Source: Chelonobacter sp050613185 | Lineage (GTDB): Bacteria; Pseudomonadota; Gammaproteobacteria; Enterobacterales; Pasteurellaceae | Direction: 5' to 3' | Assembly (NCBI RefSeq): GCF_050613185.1 | Contig: NZ_CP192511.1 | Span: 2,604,001-2,668,000 of the forward strand | DNA length: 64,000 nt | In this document: positions 8,484 through 17,823 of the stretch, in pieces | Numbering within the stretch: the stretch's first letter is position 1 | Layout: every line of letters starts with the position of its first letter | The notes under the pieces: model-generated | The model's database searches: none | What the model saw: only the letters and a program-made list of their open reading frames with translations | What the model was told of the DNA's origin: nothing | Position numbers and translations under genes: made by a program

Positions 8484-9839
8484 ATGTCCCATCTTTCCGT
8501 TGCTAAATTCGGTGGCACGAGTGTTGCCAACTTCCCTGCGATGAGTGCGTGCGCCAAAATCGTGATTGCTGATCCCAACACCCGTGTGGTGGTGCTTTCC
8601 GCTTCGGCTGGCGTTACCAATATTTTGGTGGCACTTGCCAACGGTTGCGAAAGCGAACAGCGCACCCAATATTTAGACGAGCTGCGCACCATTCAATACA
8701 ACATCTTAGATGAATTGAAAAACAATAACGTTATCAGCGAAGAAATTGACCGCTTGCTTGCCAATGTCGCCTCACTTTCCGAAGCCGCCAGTTTGGCAAC
8801 TTCGCCGGCGCTGACCGATGAATTGATCAGCCACGGGGAAATGATGTCGACCTTGATTTTTGTGGAAGTGTTGCGCGAACTGCAAACCAACGCCACTTGG
8901 ATCGATGTGCGCCAGCTGGTCGCCACCAACAGCAATTACGGCAAAGCGGCACCGGATGACGCCAAAACGCAAAAAAATTGCGACAATATCTTAAAACCGC
9001 TGATTAACCGTGGCGAGCTGGTGATCACCCAAGGTTTTATCGGGCGTGATGAAAAAGGCAAAACCACCACACTCGGACGTGGCGGCAGCGATTATTCCGC
9101 GGCATTATTGGCGGAAGTCTTGGACGCCAAAGACGTCTTGATCTGGACCGACGTGCCGGGCATTTACACCACTGATCCGCGCGTTGTGCCTGCTGCACAA
9201 AAAATCGATACCATGAGCTTTGCCGAAGCGGCGGAAATGGCGACTTTCGGCGCGAAAGTATTGCACCCTGCCACCTTATTACCTGCGGTGCGCAGCAATA
9301 TTCCGGTTTATGTCGGCTCAAGCAAAGATCCGGCGGCGGGCGGCACTTGGGTCACGCGCGATCCGCAACCGCGCCCGACATTCCGTGCGATTGCGCTGCG
9401 CCGTGACCAAACCTTATTAACCTTGTCCAGCCTGAGTATGCTGCACGCACAAGGCTTTTTAGCCAACGTGTTTAATATTTTGGCAAAACACAAAATTTCG
9501 GTCGATACCATCACCACCTCCGAAGTCAGCATTGCCTTGACCTTAGACAAAACCGGTTCGGCGTCTTCCGGCGCGAGTATGTTGTCCAACGAACTGCTGA
9601 CCGAACTGAGCGAAGTTTGCAATGTGAAAGTGGATACCGGTTTATCGCTGGTTGCCTTGATCGGCAACGATCTGCACATTACCGCCGGCGTGGCAAAACG
9701 TTTATTCGGCACAATCGAACAGTATAACGTGCGTATGGTCAGCTATGGCGCCAGCACCAACAACATCTGCTTATTGGTACAAAGCCAACACGCCGACGAC
9801 GTGGTGCGCTTACTGCACGCAGAGTTATTTGAAAAATAG
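8484..9839 (+). CDS. lysC: lysine-sensitive aspartokinase III
   Basis: Phosphorylates aspartate, the first step toward lysine, threonine and methionine. The 451-residue protein has the kinase signature KFGGTSVAN at residues 8-16, the GRGGSDYSAALLAE substrate region and two C-terminal ACT domains (about residues 310-450) that bind the inhibitor lysine. The frame is open for 32 more codons upstream, but the ATG at 8484 fits AK-III and follows AGGAACT. The upstream open codons are odd: nine of the 25 before this ATG encode threonine (see findings). It is monofunctional, with no homoserine dehydrogenase domain. Terminators lie on both sides, so it is transcribed alone. Confidence 0.95.
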   Translation: MSHLSVAKFGGTSVANFPAMSACAKIVIADPNTRVVVLSASAGVTNILVALANGCESEQRTQYLDELRTIQYNILDELKNNNVISEEIDRLLANVASLSEAASLATSPALTDELISHGEMMSTLIFVEVLRELQTNATWIDVRQLVATNSNYGKAAPDDAKTQKNCDNILKPLINRGELVITQGFIGRDEKGKTTTLGRGGSDYSAALLAEVLDAKDVLIWTDVPGIYTTDPRVVPAAQKIDTMSFAEAAEMATFGAKVLHPATLLPAVRSNIPVYVGSSKDPAAGGTWVTRDPQPRPTFRAIALRRDQTLLTLSSLSMLHAQGFLANVFNILAKHKISVDTITTSEVSIALTLDKTGSASSGASMLSNELLTELSEVCNVKVDTGLSLVALIGNDLHITAGVAKRLFGTIEQYNVRMVSYGASTNNICLLVQSQHADDVVRLLHAELFEK

Positions 9840-9885
9840 TCGTCTGGAAAATCAAGCAACCGTACTTTGGCTAAAGTGCGGTCTC

Positions 9886-9920
9886 AGCCCTTAATTGCTA
9901 CGCCGGTTAAGGGCTTTTTA
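9886..9920 (+). terminator. rho-independent terminator of lysC
   Basis: AGCCCTTAA and TTAAGGGCT arms followed by a T run, between the convergent lysC and yhbW-like genes. Confidence 0.85.
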
Positions 9921-9924
9921 TCGA

Positions 9925-10941
9925 CTAAACCGCACTTTGGTATTGTTCGGCGATTTGTTTGAATAAGCGATAAGAATCGAGCTGTTTTTGCTGATCGTAA
10001 ATATAGGTGACCGCCATCATTTCATCGGCTTTGATAATACGCTGTAACTGGTGCAACTGATTGGCAACACTCGCCGGGCTGCCCAATAAGGTGCAGGCGG
10101 TCATGCTGTTCAACACCTGTTGCTCGTGGGGTTCGATTTCCCCGGCGGCAATCGCTTTAGGCGGTTGCAACGGCAAATGGGTATTGCGCACCACATTCAG
10201 GAAAAAACGCTGCTGCGACGTTGCCAATAATTCGGCTTCGGCGTCCGTTTCCGCCGCAATCACATTCAGGCACAAAATAAAATACGGTTCGGCCAACACA
10301 CTGGACGGTTTGAATTGCCGACGGTAAATCGCCACCGCACTTTCCAACATTCGCGGCGCAAAATGGGCGGCAAAAACATAAGGCAAGCCCAACTCGGCGG
10401 CTAAATAGGCGCTTTCGGTGCTCGAACCCAAAATATACAGCGGAATATGCGTGCCGACTCCCGGATAGGCTTTGACAAAACCCTGTTTATCACTGTCGCC
10501 TAAATAACGTTGCAAAGTGCGCACATCATCGGGAAAAGACAGCGCGCTTTCCAGCGCAGGATTACGGCGTAGGGCTTGCGCCGTTGCCTGATCGGTTCCG
10601 GGCGCACGCCCTAATCCCAAATCAACCCGCTGCGGATACAGGGTTTCCAACGTGCCATACTGCTCCGCCACCATTAACGGACTGTGATTCGGCAACATCA
10701 CCCCGCCGGAACCGATTCGCATCCGCTGTGTGTGCTGCAACAAATGGCTGATTAATATTGACGTCGCCGAGCTGACCAAACCGGGCGTGTTGTGGTGTTC
10801 CGCCACCCAATAACGGCTATAGCCTAATTGTTCGGTCTGTTGTGCCAGCCATGTCATCGCCTCAATTGCCTGGCGGTTGTCAAAACCGGCACGCACCGGC
10901 GCGAGATTCAATACCGAAACCGCAAGTCCTGTCTTGTTCAT
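9925..10941 (-). CDS. luciferase-like flavin-dependent oxidoreductase, YhbW type
   Basis: A 338-residue member of the bacterial luciferase-like monooxygenase family (FMN-dependent TIM barrel). Visible motifs are YWVAEHHNTPGLVSSATS near residues 44-62, IGSGGVMLPNHSPL and VDLGLGRAPGTDQ, typical of the YhbW/MsnO8-type branch. The substrate is unknown for close relatives. No electron-partner gene lies beside it. It is convergent with lysC and divergent from the cyuA-like gene. It contains several uptake-signal copies, so it is native to the lineage. Confidence 0.85.
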   Translation of the reverse strand: MNKTGLAVSVLNLAPVRAGFDNRQAIEAMTWLAQQTEQLGYSRYWVAEHHNTPGLVSSATSILISHLLQHTQRMRIGSGGVMLPNHSPLMVAEQYGTLETLYPQRVDLGLGRAPGTDQATAQALRRNPALESALSFPDDVRTLQRYLGDSDKQGFVKAYPGVGTHIPLYILGSSTESAYLAAELGLPYVFAAHFAPRMLESAVAIYRRQFKPSSVLAEPYFILCLNVIAAETDAEAELLATSQQRFFLNVVRNTHLPLQPPKAIAAGEIEPHEQQVLNSMTACTLLGSPASVANQLHQLQRIIKADEMMAVTYIYDQQKQLDSYRLFKQIAEQYQSAV

Positions 10942-11105
10942 ACTTAATCCTAATGCTGATTCATCACAAAAAACGATTATACACCCTTCCGCTTCAAGAG
11001 AAAAAAGCTTAAAAAATCACATTTCAGACATTCGTTTCTTTATCTTGCCGGCTAACCTGCTATGATATGCGCCGTTATTTTTCTCTTTCTCAATGGTAAT
11101 GATTT

Positions 11106-12410
11106 ATGCCGAAACTCAGCGAACTATTACAAACCCAATTAGTCGAAATCGTGCGCAATGATGTTGTGCCGGCATTAGGCTGCACCGAGCCGATTTCATT
11201 GGCACTGGCTTCAGCGGTGGCAGCGAAATATCTCGCGGCAAAGCCGGAGCGAATCGAAGCTAAGGTATCGCCTAATCTGATGAAAAACGGCTTAGGCGTT
11301 GCCGTGCCGGGTACGGGCATGGTCGGTTTGCCGATTGCGGCGGCGATTGGCGCGTTGGGCGGAGATCCCGACGGCAAATTGGAAGTGTTAAAACAGATCA
11401 CCGCGGAACAAATCGCCGCGGCAAAGCAATTGTTAGCCGAGCAAAAAGTCACGGTCGGGATTAAAGATACCGAGCAAATTCTCTATTCGCAAGCCACCTT
11501 ATTTCATGGTAACGATTGGGTCAAAGTCTGTATTCAAGATAATCACACCAATATTATTTCGATTGAGAAAAACGGTGAGATGATCTATCAACATGCCGGA
11601 CGGCAAGCCTGTACCAGCGAAAACGAATATACGGTTTTCGAGCAACTGACCGCTCAAGATCTGTTTGATTTTGCCGTCAATGTCGAAATTGACAAAATCG
11701 CGTTTATTTTAGAAGCGGCACGGCTGAATACCGCACTTTCGCAAGAGGGCCTAAGCAAAAACTACGGTTTGCATATCGGGCGCACGCTGCAAAAACACGT
11801 CGGCAGCGGCTTGATGTCGGACGATTTATTAAGCCGGGTGATTATCCAAACCACCGCCGCCTCCGACGCGCGCATGGGCGGCGCAACCCTACCGGCGATG
11901 AGCAATTCCGGTTCGGGCAATCAAGGTATCGCCGCCACCATGCCGGTGGTGGTGGTTGCCGAGTATTTGCAAGCCGATGAAGAAAAACTGACGCGCGCCC
12001 TGTTTTTATCGCACTTAATGGCAATTTATATCCACAGCAAACTGCCGAAGCTTTCCGCACTTTGCGCCGTCACCACCGCGTCAATGGGCAGTTGCGCCGG
12101 CATTGCCTGGTTGCTGACCGGCAAATTTGAAACCGTGAGCATGGGCATTTGCAGCATGATCGGCGACATCAGCGGCATTATCTGCGACGGCGCCGCCAAC
12201 AGTTGCGCGATGAAAGTCTCCACCAGCGTATCCAGCGGCTACAAATCGGTGCTAATGGCAATGGACAACACCCGCGTCACCGGCGAAGAAGGCATTGTCG
12301 AATATGATATTGACGCCACCATCAATAACCTTTGCGCCATCGCCTCACGCAGTATGCTCTACACCGATAAGCAGGTGATTGAAATCATGGTGAGTAAACC
12401 GAAAAGATAG
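11106..12410 (+). CDS. cyuA: L-cysteine desulfidase family protein (CyuA/YhaM, UPF0597)
   Basis: The family splits cysteine to pyruvate, ammonia and sulfide with an iron-sulfur cluster and is related to the alpha part of L-serine dehydratase. The 434-residue protein has the N-terminal LGCTEPISLALASA motif with a conserved Cys near residue 25. It also has Gly-rich NGLGVAVPGTGMVGLP, and later cysteines in MGSCAGIAW and GICSMIGDISGIICDGA that likely hold the cluster. No cysteine transporter (CyuP) or regulator (CyuR) gene is adjacent, unlike in E. coli. Assignment to the family is firm; the exact substrate is by homology. Confidence 0.85.
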   Translation: MPKLSELLQTQLVEIVRNDVVPALGCTEPISLALASAVAAKYLAAKPERIEAKVSPNLMKNGLGVAVPGTGMVGLPIAAAIGALGGDPDGKLEVLKQITAEQIAAAKQLLAEQKVTVGIKDTEQILYSQATLFHGNDWVKVCIQDNHTNIISIEKNGEMIYQHAGRQACTSENEYTVFEQLTAQDLFDFAVNVEIDKIAFILEAARLNTALSQEGLSKNYGLHIGRTLQKHVGSGLMSDDLLSRVIIQTTAASDARMGGATLPAMSNSGSGNQGIAATMPVVVVAEYLQADEEKLTRALFLSHLMAIYIHSKLPKLSALCAVTTASMGSCAGIAWLLTGKFETVSMGICSMIGDISGIICDGAANSCAMKVSTSVSSGYKSVLMAMDNTRVTGEEGIVEYDIDATINNLCAIASRSMLYTDKQVIEIMVSKPKR

Positions 12411-12432
12411 TTTTTAGCATAAAAAGTGCGGT

Positions 12433-12461
12433 ATAAAAAAGGGCGCATATCATGCGCCCTG
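12433..12461 (-). terminator. rho-independent terminator of valS
   Basis: GGGCGCATAT and the mirrored ATGCGCCC form a tight GC stem; on the minus strand it is followed by six T. It lies 27 bases past the valS stop. Confidence 0.85.
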
Positions 12462-12487
12462 ATTCTTTGCTGAGCCTATTTGCCCAA

Positions 12488-15343
12488 TTACAGCGTTTCA
12501 ATACTCAAATACTGCGCTTTGAGTTTTTCCATGCCGTCTTGATACTCCGCCATTTTTGACCGTTCTTTATCGATCACCGCCGCCGGCGCTTTGGCGACAA
12601 AGCCTTCGTTTGACAGTTTATTTTCGATACGGGCGATCTCATTTTGCAAACGTTCGATTTCTTTGTTTAAACGCGCCAGTTCCGCCGCTTTATCGATGAA
12701 ACCTGCCATTGGCACCAGCAACTCGCAGCCGCCGACCAGTTTCGCCACCGACAACGGTGCGGTTTCGCCTTGCGCCAACACTTGCACCGAATCCAATTTC
12801 GCCATATTTTGCAACAAAGTGCGGTTTTTGGCTAAACAAGCGGCTTCGTTCTCGTTTAAATTCCGCAGCAGCAGATCCAAGCCTTTGCCCGGCGGAATGT
12901 TTTTCTCGGCGCGGATATTGCGCACATTGACGATAATTTCTTTCAGCCACTCGATTTCATCAAGTGCGGTTTGATCGACACGTTCTGTATTATAACTTGG
13001 GAACGGTTGCAACATAATCGTATCGCCATGCACGCCGACCAAGCCTTTCGCCCGTTGCCAGATTTCCTCGGTGATAAACGGAATAATCGGGTGCGCCAAA
13101 CGCAACAGACTTTCCAACACGGTTAATAAGGTGTGGCGAGTGCCGCGTTGCTGCGCTTCGCTGCCGCTGTTAAAGACCGGTTTGGTCAATTCCAGATACC
13201 AGTCACAGAACTGATTCCAGGTGAATTCATACAGAATATTCGCAGCCAAGTCAAAACGATAGCTGTCCAATGCCTGACGGAAGGCTTTCACCGTATTGTT
13301 GTATTCGGCTAAAATCCAACGATCCGCTAGGGAAAGTTCTTTTTCGCCTGCGCCAAAACCGCAATCTTTGCCTTCGGCGTTCATCAACACAAATCGGCTG
13401 GCGTTCCATAGTTTGTTACAGAAATTACGGTAACCTTCCAAGCGGTTCATATCCCAGTTAATGTCACGCCCGTTTGACGCGAGCGCACTCAAGGTGAAAC
13501 GCAATGCGTCAGTGCCATGCTGATTAATGCCGTTCGGGAACGCTTTGCGCGTGGCTTTTTCGATTTTTTCCGCCAACTGCGGTTGCATCATATTGCCGGT
13601 ACGTTTTTCAACTAAGGCTTCCAAATCAATGCCGTCGATCATATCCAACGGATCGATCACGTTGCCTTTCGATTTCGACATTTTTTGCCCGCTTTCGTCA
13701 CGGATCAAACCGGTCACATACACGGTTTTGAACGGCACTTGCGGCTTGCCGTCTTTATCTTTGATAAAGTGCATGGTGAACATAATCATTCTGGCAACCC
13801 AGAAGAAGATAATGTCAAAGCCGGTGATCAACACATTAGTCGGGTGGAACATTTCCAAATCAGGGGTTTGTTTCGGCCAGCCTAAGGTCGAGAATGTCCA
13901 CAGCCCGGAAGAGAACCATGTATCCAGCACATCATCGTCTTGGCGCAACGCAACATCGGCGGCTAAGTTGTATTTCGACCGCACTTCGGCTTCATCGCGC
14001 GCCACATACACCTTACCGCTCTCGTCGTACCACGCCGGAATACGGTGTCCCCACCATAATTGACGGGAAATGCACCAATCTTGAATATCGCGCATCCACG
14101 AGAAATACAGGTTTTCATACTGTTTCGGCACAAACCGGATTTCACCGTCTTCCACCGCTTTAATCGCCGTTTTCGCCAATGGGGCAACGCTGACATACCA
14201 TTGATCGGTCAGCATTGGCTCAATCGGCACACCGCCACGGTCGCCGTAAGGCACTTTCAGATCGTGCGGTTTGATTTGATCGAGTAAACCCAGTTCTTCA
14301 AACTCGGCAACCAACTGTTTACGCGCCGCAAAACGCGCTAAGCCGCGATAGTTTTCCGGAATAAAGGCTTGGTAATCGTTGTTGGCTTTGCCGTCGCTGT
14401 TCAGCACTTCCGCTTGCTCGCGAATATCGGCGTTCAGCGTCAGCACGTTGACCATCGGCAATTGATGGCGTTTGCCTACTTCGTAGTCGTTGAAATCATG
14501 CGCCGGCGTGATTTTCACCACGCCCGTTCCAAACTCGCGATCGACATAATCGTCGGCAACAATCGGAATTTCACGATTGGCGAGCGGTAATAAGACGGTT
14601 TTGCCAATCAGCGATTGATAACGCTCGTCTTCCGGGTGCACCGCCACTGCGGTATCGCCCAACACGGTTTCAGGGCGGGTGGTGGCAACCACTAAATAAT
14701 CCAAGCCGTCCGCCGTTTTCGCCCCGTTTGCCAACGGATAACGGAAGTGCCACAGGCTGCCTTTGCTCTCTTTGTTTTCCACTTCCAAATCGGAAATGGC
14801 GGTGTGCAGTTTCGGATCCCAGTTCACCAAACGCTTACCGCGATAAATCAAGCCCTCTTCATGCAAGCGCACGAACACTTCTTTCACCGCATCGGACAGC
14901 CCCTCGTCCATAGTGAAGCGCTCACGTTCCCAATCGACCGAGTTCCCGATACGGCGCATTTGTTGGCTGATCGTGCCGCCCGACTCCGCTTTCCATTGCC
15001 AAATGCGATCAATAAAGGTTTCGCGCGTAAAATCATGCCGCGTTTTGCCCTCTTCCGCTGCAATTTTGCGTTCAACCACCATCTGTGTGGCGATTCCGGC
15101 ATGATCCGTCCCCGCCTGCCACAAGGTATTATCGCCCTGCATACGGTGATAACGAATCAAAGTATCCATTAATGTCTGCTGGAACGCATGCCCCATGTGC
15201 AAACTGCCGGTGACATTCGGCGGCGGAATAGCAATGCTGTAACTCGGACGGGAACGATCTTCCGACGGTTTAAAATAGCCGCGTTGCTCCCAATTTTGGT
15301 ATAAACGCTGTTCGATATTTTGTGGATTATAAGTGGTTTCCAT
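12488..15343 (-). CDS. valS: valine--tRNA ligase
   Basis: Class I synthetase that charges tRNA-Val and edits mischarged threonine. The 951-residue protein has the HIGH-type motif PPPNVTGSLHMGH near residues 40-52, a large CP1 editing insertion (TTRPETVLGDTAVAVHP), the KMSKS loop (GQKMSKSKGNVIDP), an anticodon-binding domain and a C-terminal coiled coil rich in Leu, Glu and Lys that contacts tRNA. The frame extends 11 codons further, but the ATG at 15343 gives METTYNPQ, the family start, with AGAGAA upstream. It lies 60 bases after holC, the usual holC-valS pair. Confidence 0.97.
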   Translation of the reverse strand: METTYNPQNIEQRLYQNWEQRGYFKPSEDRSRPSYSIAIPPPNVTGSLHMGHAFQQTLMDTLIRYHRMQGDNTLWQAGTDHAGIATQMVVERKIAAEEGKTRHDFTRETFIDRIWQWKAESGGTISQQMRRIGNSVDWERERFTMDEGLSDAVKEVFVRLHEEGLIYRGKRLVNWDPKLHTAISDLEVENKESKGSLWHFRYPLANGAKTADGLDYLVVATTRPETVLGDTAVAVHPEDERYQSLIGKTVLLPLANREIPIVADDYVDREFGTGVVKITPAHDFNDYEVGKRHQLPMVNVLTLNADIREQAEVLNSDGKANNDYQAFIPENYRGLARFAARKQLVAEFEELGLLDQIKPHDLKVPYGDRGGVPIEPMLTDQWYVSVAPLAKTAIKAVEDGEIRFVPKQYENLYFSWMRDIQDWCISRQLWWGHRIPAWYDESGKVYVARDEAEVRSKYNLAADVALRQDDDVLDTWFSSGLWTFSTLGWPKQTPDLEMFHPTNVLITGFDIIFFWVARMIMFTMHFIKDKDGKPQVPFKTVYVTGLIRDESGQKMSKSKGNVIDPLDMIDGIDLEALVEKRTGNMMQPQLAEKIEKATRKAFPNGINQHGTDALRFTLSALASNGRDINWDMNRLEGYRNFCNKLWNASRFVLMNAEGKDCGFGAGEKELSLADRWILAEYNNTVKAFRQALDSYRFDLAANILYEFTWNQFCDWYLELTKPVFNSGSEAQQRGTRHTLLTVLESLLRLAHPIIPFITEEIWQRAKGLVGVHGDTIMLQPFPSYNTERVDQTALDEIEWLKEIIVNVRNIRAEKNIPPGKGLDLLLRNLNENEAACLAKNRTLLQNMAKLDSVQVLAQGETAPLSVAKLVGGCELLVPMAGFIDKAAELARLNKEIERLQNEIARIENKLSNEGFVAKAPAAVIDKERSKMAEYQDGMEKLKAQYLSIETL

Positions 15344-15403
15344 ATTCTCTATCTTATTTGAAAGTGCTGACCGCACTTTATTACTTACTAAACGAATTGC
15401 TGA

Positions 15404-15844
15404 TTAAATTTGCTGTGTCGACAATTCGAATCCCAGTTGGCGATACTGCTTATAGCGTTCGCGCGCTTGGATTTTGGCTTGTTCTTCGCTTGGCACAAAA
15501 TCAATCACTTGGCTAAAACTGTTGGCAAAATCGGGAACCGCACTTTGCAGTGAAATCAGCAAATCGCGCCGTTGGCTATTGCGTTTACCGATCCAACTGA
15601 TTTCAATCGGGGTGGCATAAGTGGTGATTTCGCCGGACAAATTATGCGGCACAAATTGTTCCGCATCGCGTTGCCACAAGGCTTCGTCCAGCAGTAATGC
15701 CTGCCGTTCCGTTTCACAGGCGATTAACACTCGCTTGCCGAGCCGCCATGCATCGGCCGCCAAATCGCAAGTCAACGCTTCTTGCGCGCTCAGCTCTGAA
15801 TCCGCTTTTCCCGCCTGTAAAAGATAAAATTGTGCTTTTTTCAC
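15404..15844 (-). CDS. holC: DNA polymerase III chi subunit
   Basis: Chi links the clamp loader to single-strand binding protein at the replication fork. The 146-residue protein starts MKKAQFYLL and has the conserved LACDLAADAW-like segment (here LTCDLAADAWRLGKRVLI), the Trp/Asp-rich LWQRDAEQFVPHN, and a C-terminal FVPSEEQAKIQARERYKQYRQLGF, all typical of HolC. It is followed by valS on the same strand. In E. coli pepA precedes holC; here pepA stays divergent from lptFG while holC-valS lies on the other side of lptFG. Confidence 0.92.
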   Translation of the reverse strand: MKKAQFYLLQAGKADSELSAQEALTCDLAADAWRLGKRVLIACETERQALLLDEALWQRDAEQFVPHNLSGEITTYATPIEISWIGKRNSQRRDLLISLQSAVPDFANSFSQVIDFVPSEEQAKIQARERYKQYRQLGFELSTQQI

Positions 15845-15985
15845 CTGCCAACCTTTTCACTTGCCAAATAACTTTTCAGCTTGAAAATAAACGTCTGATT
15901 TTAGCGAAAAACCGCTGTGAGTGAAAGGGGAAAATCAAGGTTGTTACTGACAACAGCGGCTTAGTTAGGTTTGGTATGTAGATAA

Positions 15986-16022
15986 AAAATTGCCGCAGTC
16001 TCAATACAGACACTGCGGCAAT
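15986..16022 (-). terminator. strong terminator of the 76-residue gene
   Basis: A long GC-rich hairpin (ATTGCCGCAGT arm, ACTGCGGCAAT arm) followed on the minus strand by six T. It lies about 30 bases beyond the stop of the small gene at 16053 and supports that gene being a separate, well-defined transcript. Confidence 0.85.
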
Positions 16023-16052
16023 CCGATTCTAAAGAAAAAAAGGAAGACAATT

Positions 16053-16283
16053 TTAAATAACGGCTTGAATTTGCGCGAGATCGTATTCGCTCGGAATCAC
16101 TTCGGTCAAATTCACTTTCGCTAAAATTCCACCCAGCTTTTTGGTGGCGCGGCATTGTGAAACAACCGCACTTCCCAAGGTGATCGAGACATATTTCGCC
16201 TTATTCAACGCAGTGCAAATTTGCTCCGCATCCGCTTCGGACAAACATTCAAACTTACGTACAGACATAGGTGCAAGCGCCAT
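16053..16283 (-). CDS. small protein of unknown function (76 residues), strong RBS
   Basis: I do not recognise a family. The 76-residue product has three Cys (ECLSEADAEQIC and VSQCRATKK), a short acidic helix-like start, a central segment KYVSITLGSAVVSQC with alternating hydrophobics, and a hydrophobic end. It has no signal peptide or clear membrane helix. Expression signals are unusually good: a near-perfect AAAGGAGG at about 6 bases from the ATG, a TATAGT-like -10 upstream, and a strong terminator right after. It is monocistronic, between holC and tRNA-Leu. It could be a regulatory or stress peptide; an export or modification leader is possible but unsupported. Confidence 0.75.
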   Translation of the reverse strand: MALAPMSVRKFECLSEADAEQICTALNKAKYVSITLGSAVVSQCRATKKLGGILAKVNLTEVIPSEYDLAQIQAVI

Positions 16284-16416
16284 AACAACCTCCTTTAGAT
16301 AATTATTTATAAAATAGAAAATAACTGGAGTTAACTATACACTATTTTTCGTTTAAATTTATAGCAAAAATTAATGCCGAATTGATTTAGATCGTGAATC
16401 TACCGGCTTTAGCACA

Positions 16417-16447
16417 TAAAAAAGCCCCTATCTTTCGATAGGGGCTT
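16417..16447 (-). terminator. terminator after tRNA-Leu
   Basis: AAGCCCCTATC and GATAGGGGCTT arms with a four-base loop, ending on the minus strand in six T, 19 bases past the tRNA 3' end. Confidence 0.88.
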
Positions 16448-16465
16448 GATGATTATATTTACCAG

Positions 16466-16550
16466 TGGTGCCTAGGGCCGGACTCGAACCGGCACACCCG
16501 AAGGCGGTTGATTTTGAATCAACTGCGTCTACCAATTTCGCCACCCAGGC
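16466..16550 (-). tRNA. tRNA-Leu (anticodon CAA)
   Basis: An 85-base class II tRNA. Acceptor arms GCCTGGG and CCTAGGC pair, followed by discriminator A and an encoded CCA (complement of 16466-16468). The anticodon stem GTTGA/TCAAC holds the loop TTCAAAA, so the anticodon is CAA, reading UUG. A long variable arm and GGTTCGAGTCC T-arm are present, as expected for leucine. A terminator follows at once. Confidence 0.96.
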
Positions 16551-16744
16551 AACGCTGATAAACATAATCGCTGTCAGTGGTGCGCATTATACGGCTATCA
16601 AGCCAAGTTGCAAGCGCAAAATTTAAAATTTGCATTCGTTCGCTTTAATTTTAGACAACTTGCTTATTTCTTATTAAACACCGCACTTTTTTGTTTACAT
16701 CTCATACAGATATTCGTCTTCAAGTGCGGTTTGCCCGTCAAAAA

Positions 16745-17821
16745 TCAGCTCGGTTTACGTTTTAATAACCACCAAGTCAGTAATAAAAACAGTAAACTTG
16801 GCAAGAGTGCGCCGATAATCGGCGGAATATTAAACACCACCGTGACACGCCCGAACGTTTCGTTAATCACATAAAACGCGAAACCAAAGACAATACCGGT
16901 CACAATGCGCGCGCCGGTGGTAACGCTGCGCAGTGGTCCGAAAATAAAAGATAATGCCAGTAACATCATCACCGCAACCGACAACGGTTGGAACAACTTG
17001 CGCCAATATAGCAATTCAAATTGTTTTGAATCCTGCCCGCTCTCTTTCAGGAACGTCGCATAATTATTCAAGCCGCTAATCGACAATGAACTGGCTTTCA
17101 GGCTGACCGACAACAGTTTATCCGGGGTAAGACTGGATTGCCAAACGTGGTTTAAATAGTTACGGTTTTGAATGCTATCGCCTTCAATCACCGTTTCGCT
17201 CAACTGGTTGAACACCCAGTTGCCATTCTGCTCGTTATAGTTTGCTTGATTTCCCTGTTGCATGACTTTCAGTCGGCGTTCATTGTCGAACTGATAGATA
17301 TAAATATTATTCAGGGTGTTTTCATTGTTCACATGCTGAATATAAACGAAATTATTGCCGTCACGCGCCCAAATACCGTTTTGTACCGATAACAGCGATC
17401 CGCCGGAAATCGCTTGCGAACGCATATTACGCGCAAACTGTTCGGTTTGCGGAATCCCCCATTCGCCGAGCAGCATAATCGCCAAAATCAGCGGAACAGC
17501 GGTTTTAATCACGGATAAACCGATTTTTAACCGGGAAAAACCGGACGCTTGCATTACCACCAGTTCGCTATTGGCGGCAAGCGCGCCCAGACCGATTAAC
17601 GCCCCTAACAATGCCGCCATCGGGAAAAAGGTTTCAATATCGCGCGGTATGGTGAGCAAGGTGTAATACACCGCTTGCAAACCATCATAACTGCCTTTGC
17701 CGACATCACGGAACTGTTCGACAAATTTAATAATCGCCGACAAACCGACCAACATGAACAATGTCACCAGGATTGTCGCGAAGATTGTCCGTCCGATATA
17801 ACGATCCAATACACCAAACAT
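16745..17821 (-). CDS. lptG: lipopolysaccharide export permease LptG
   Basis: One of the two membrane subunits of the LptB2FG transporter, which extracts LPS from the inner membrane and pushes it along the LptC-A-D bridge. The 358-residue protein has an N-terminal membrane bundle (from MFGVLDRYIGRTI), the coupling-helix region with ANSELVVMQASGFS, a periplasmic beta-jellyroll in the middle and C-terminal membrane helices. The frame is open 23 codons upstream, but those codons overlap the lptF stop region; the ATG at 17821 fits the family start. It begins 2 bases after the lptF stop, so translation is coupled. Confidence 0.94.
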   Translation of the reverse strand: MFGVLDRYIGRTIFATILVTLFMLVGLSAIIKFVEQFRDVGKGSYDGLQAVYYTLLTIPRDIETFFPMAALLGALIGLGALAANSELVVMQASGFSRLKIGLSVIKTAVPLILAIMLLGEWGIPQTEQFARNMRSQAISGGSLLSVQNGIWARDGNNFVYIQHVNNENTLNNIYIYQFDNERRLKVMQQGNQANYNEQNGNWVFNQLSETVIEGDSIQNRNYLNHVWQSSLTPDKLLSVSLKASSLSISGLNNYATFLKESGQDSKQFELLYWRKLFQPLSVAVMMLLALSFIFGPLRSVTTGARIVTGIVFGFAFYVINETFGRVTVVFNIPPIIGALLPSLLFLLLTWWLLKRKPS

Positions 17822-17823
17822 AA

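Noticed and set aside
13527..14063. 178-codon plus-strand frame inside valS
   Set aside because: Antisense shadow of the valS catalytic region with no RBS and no recognisable domain.
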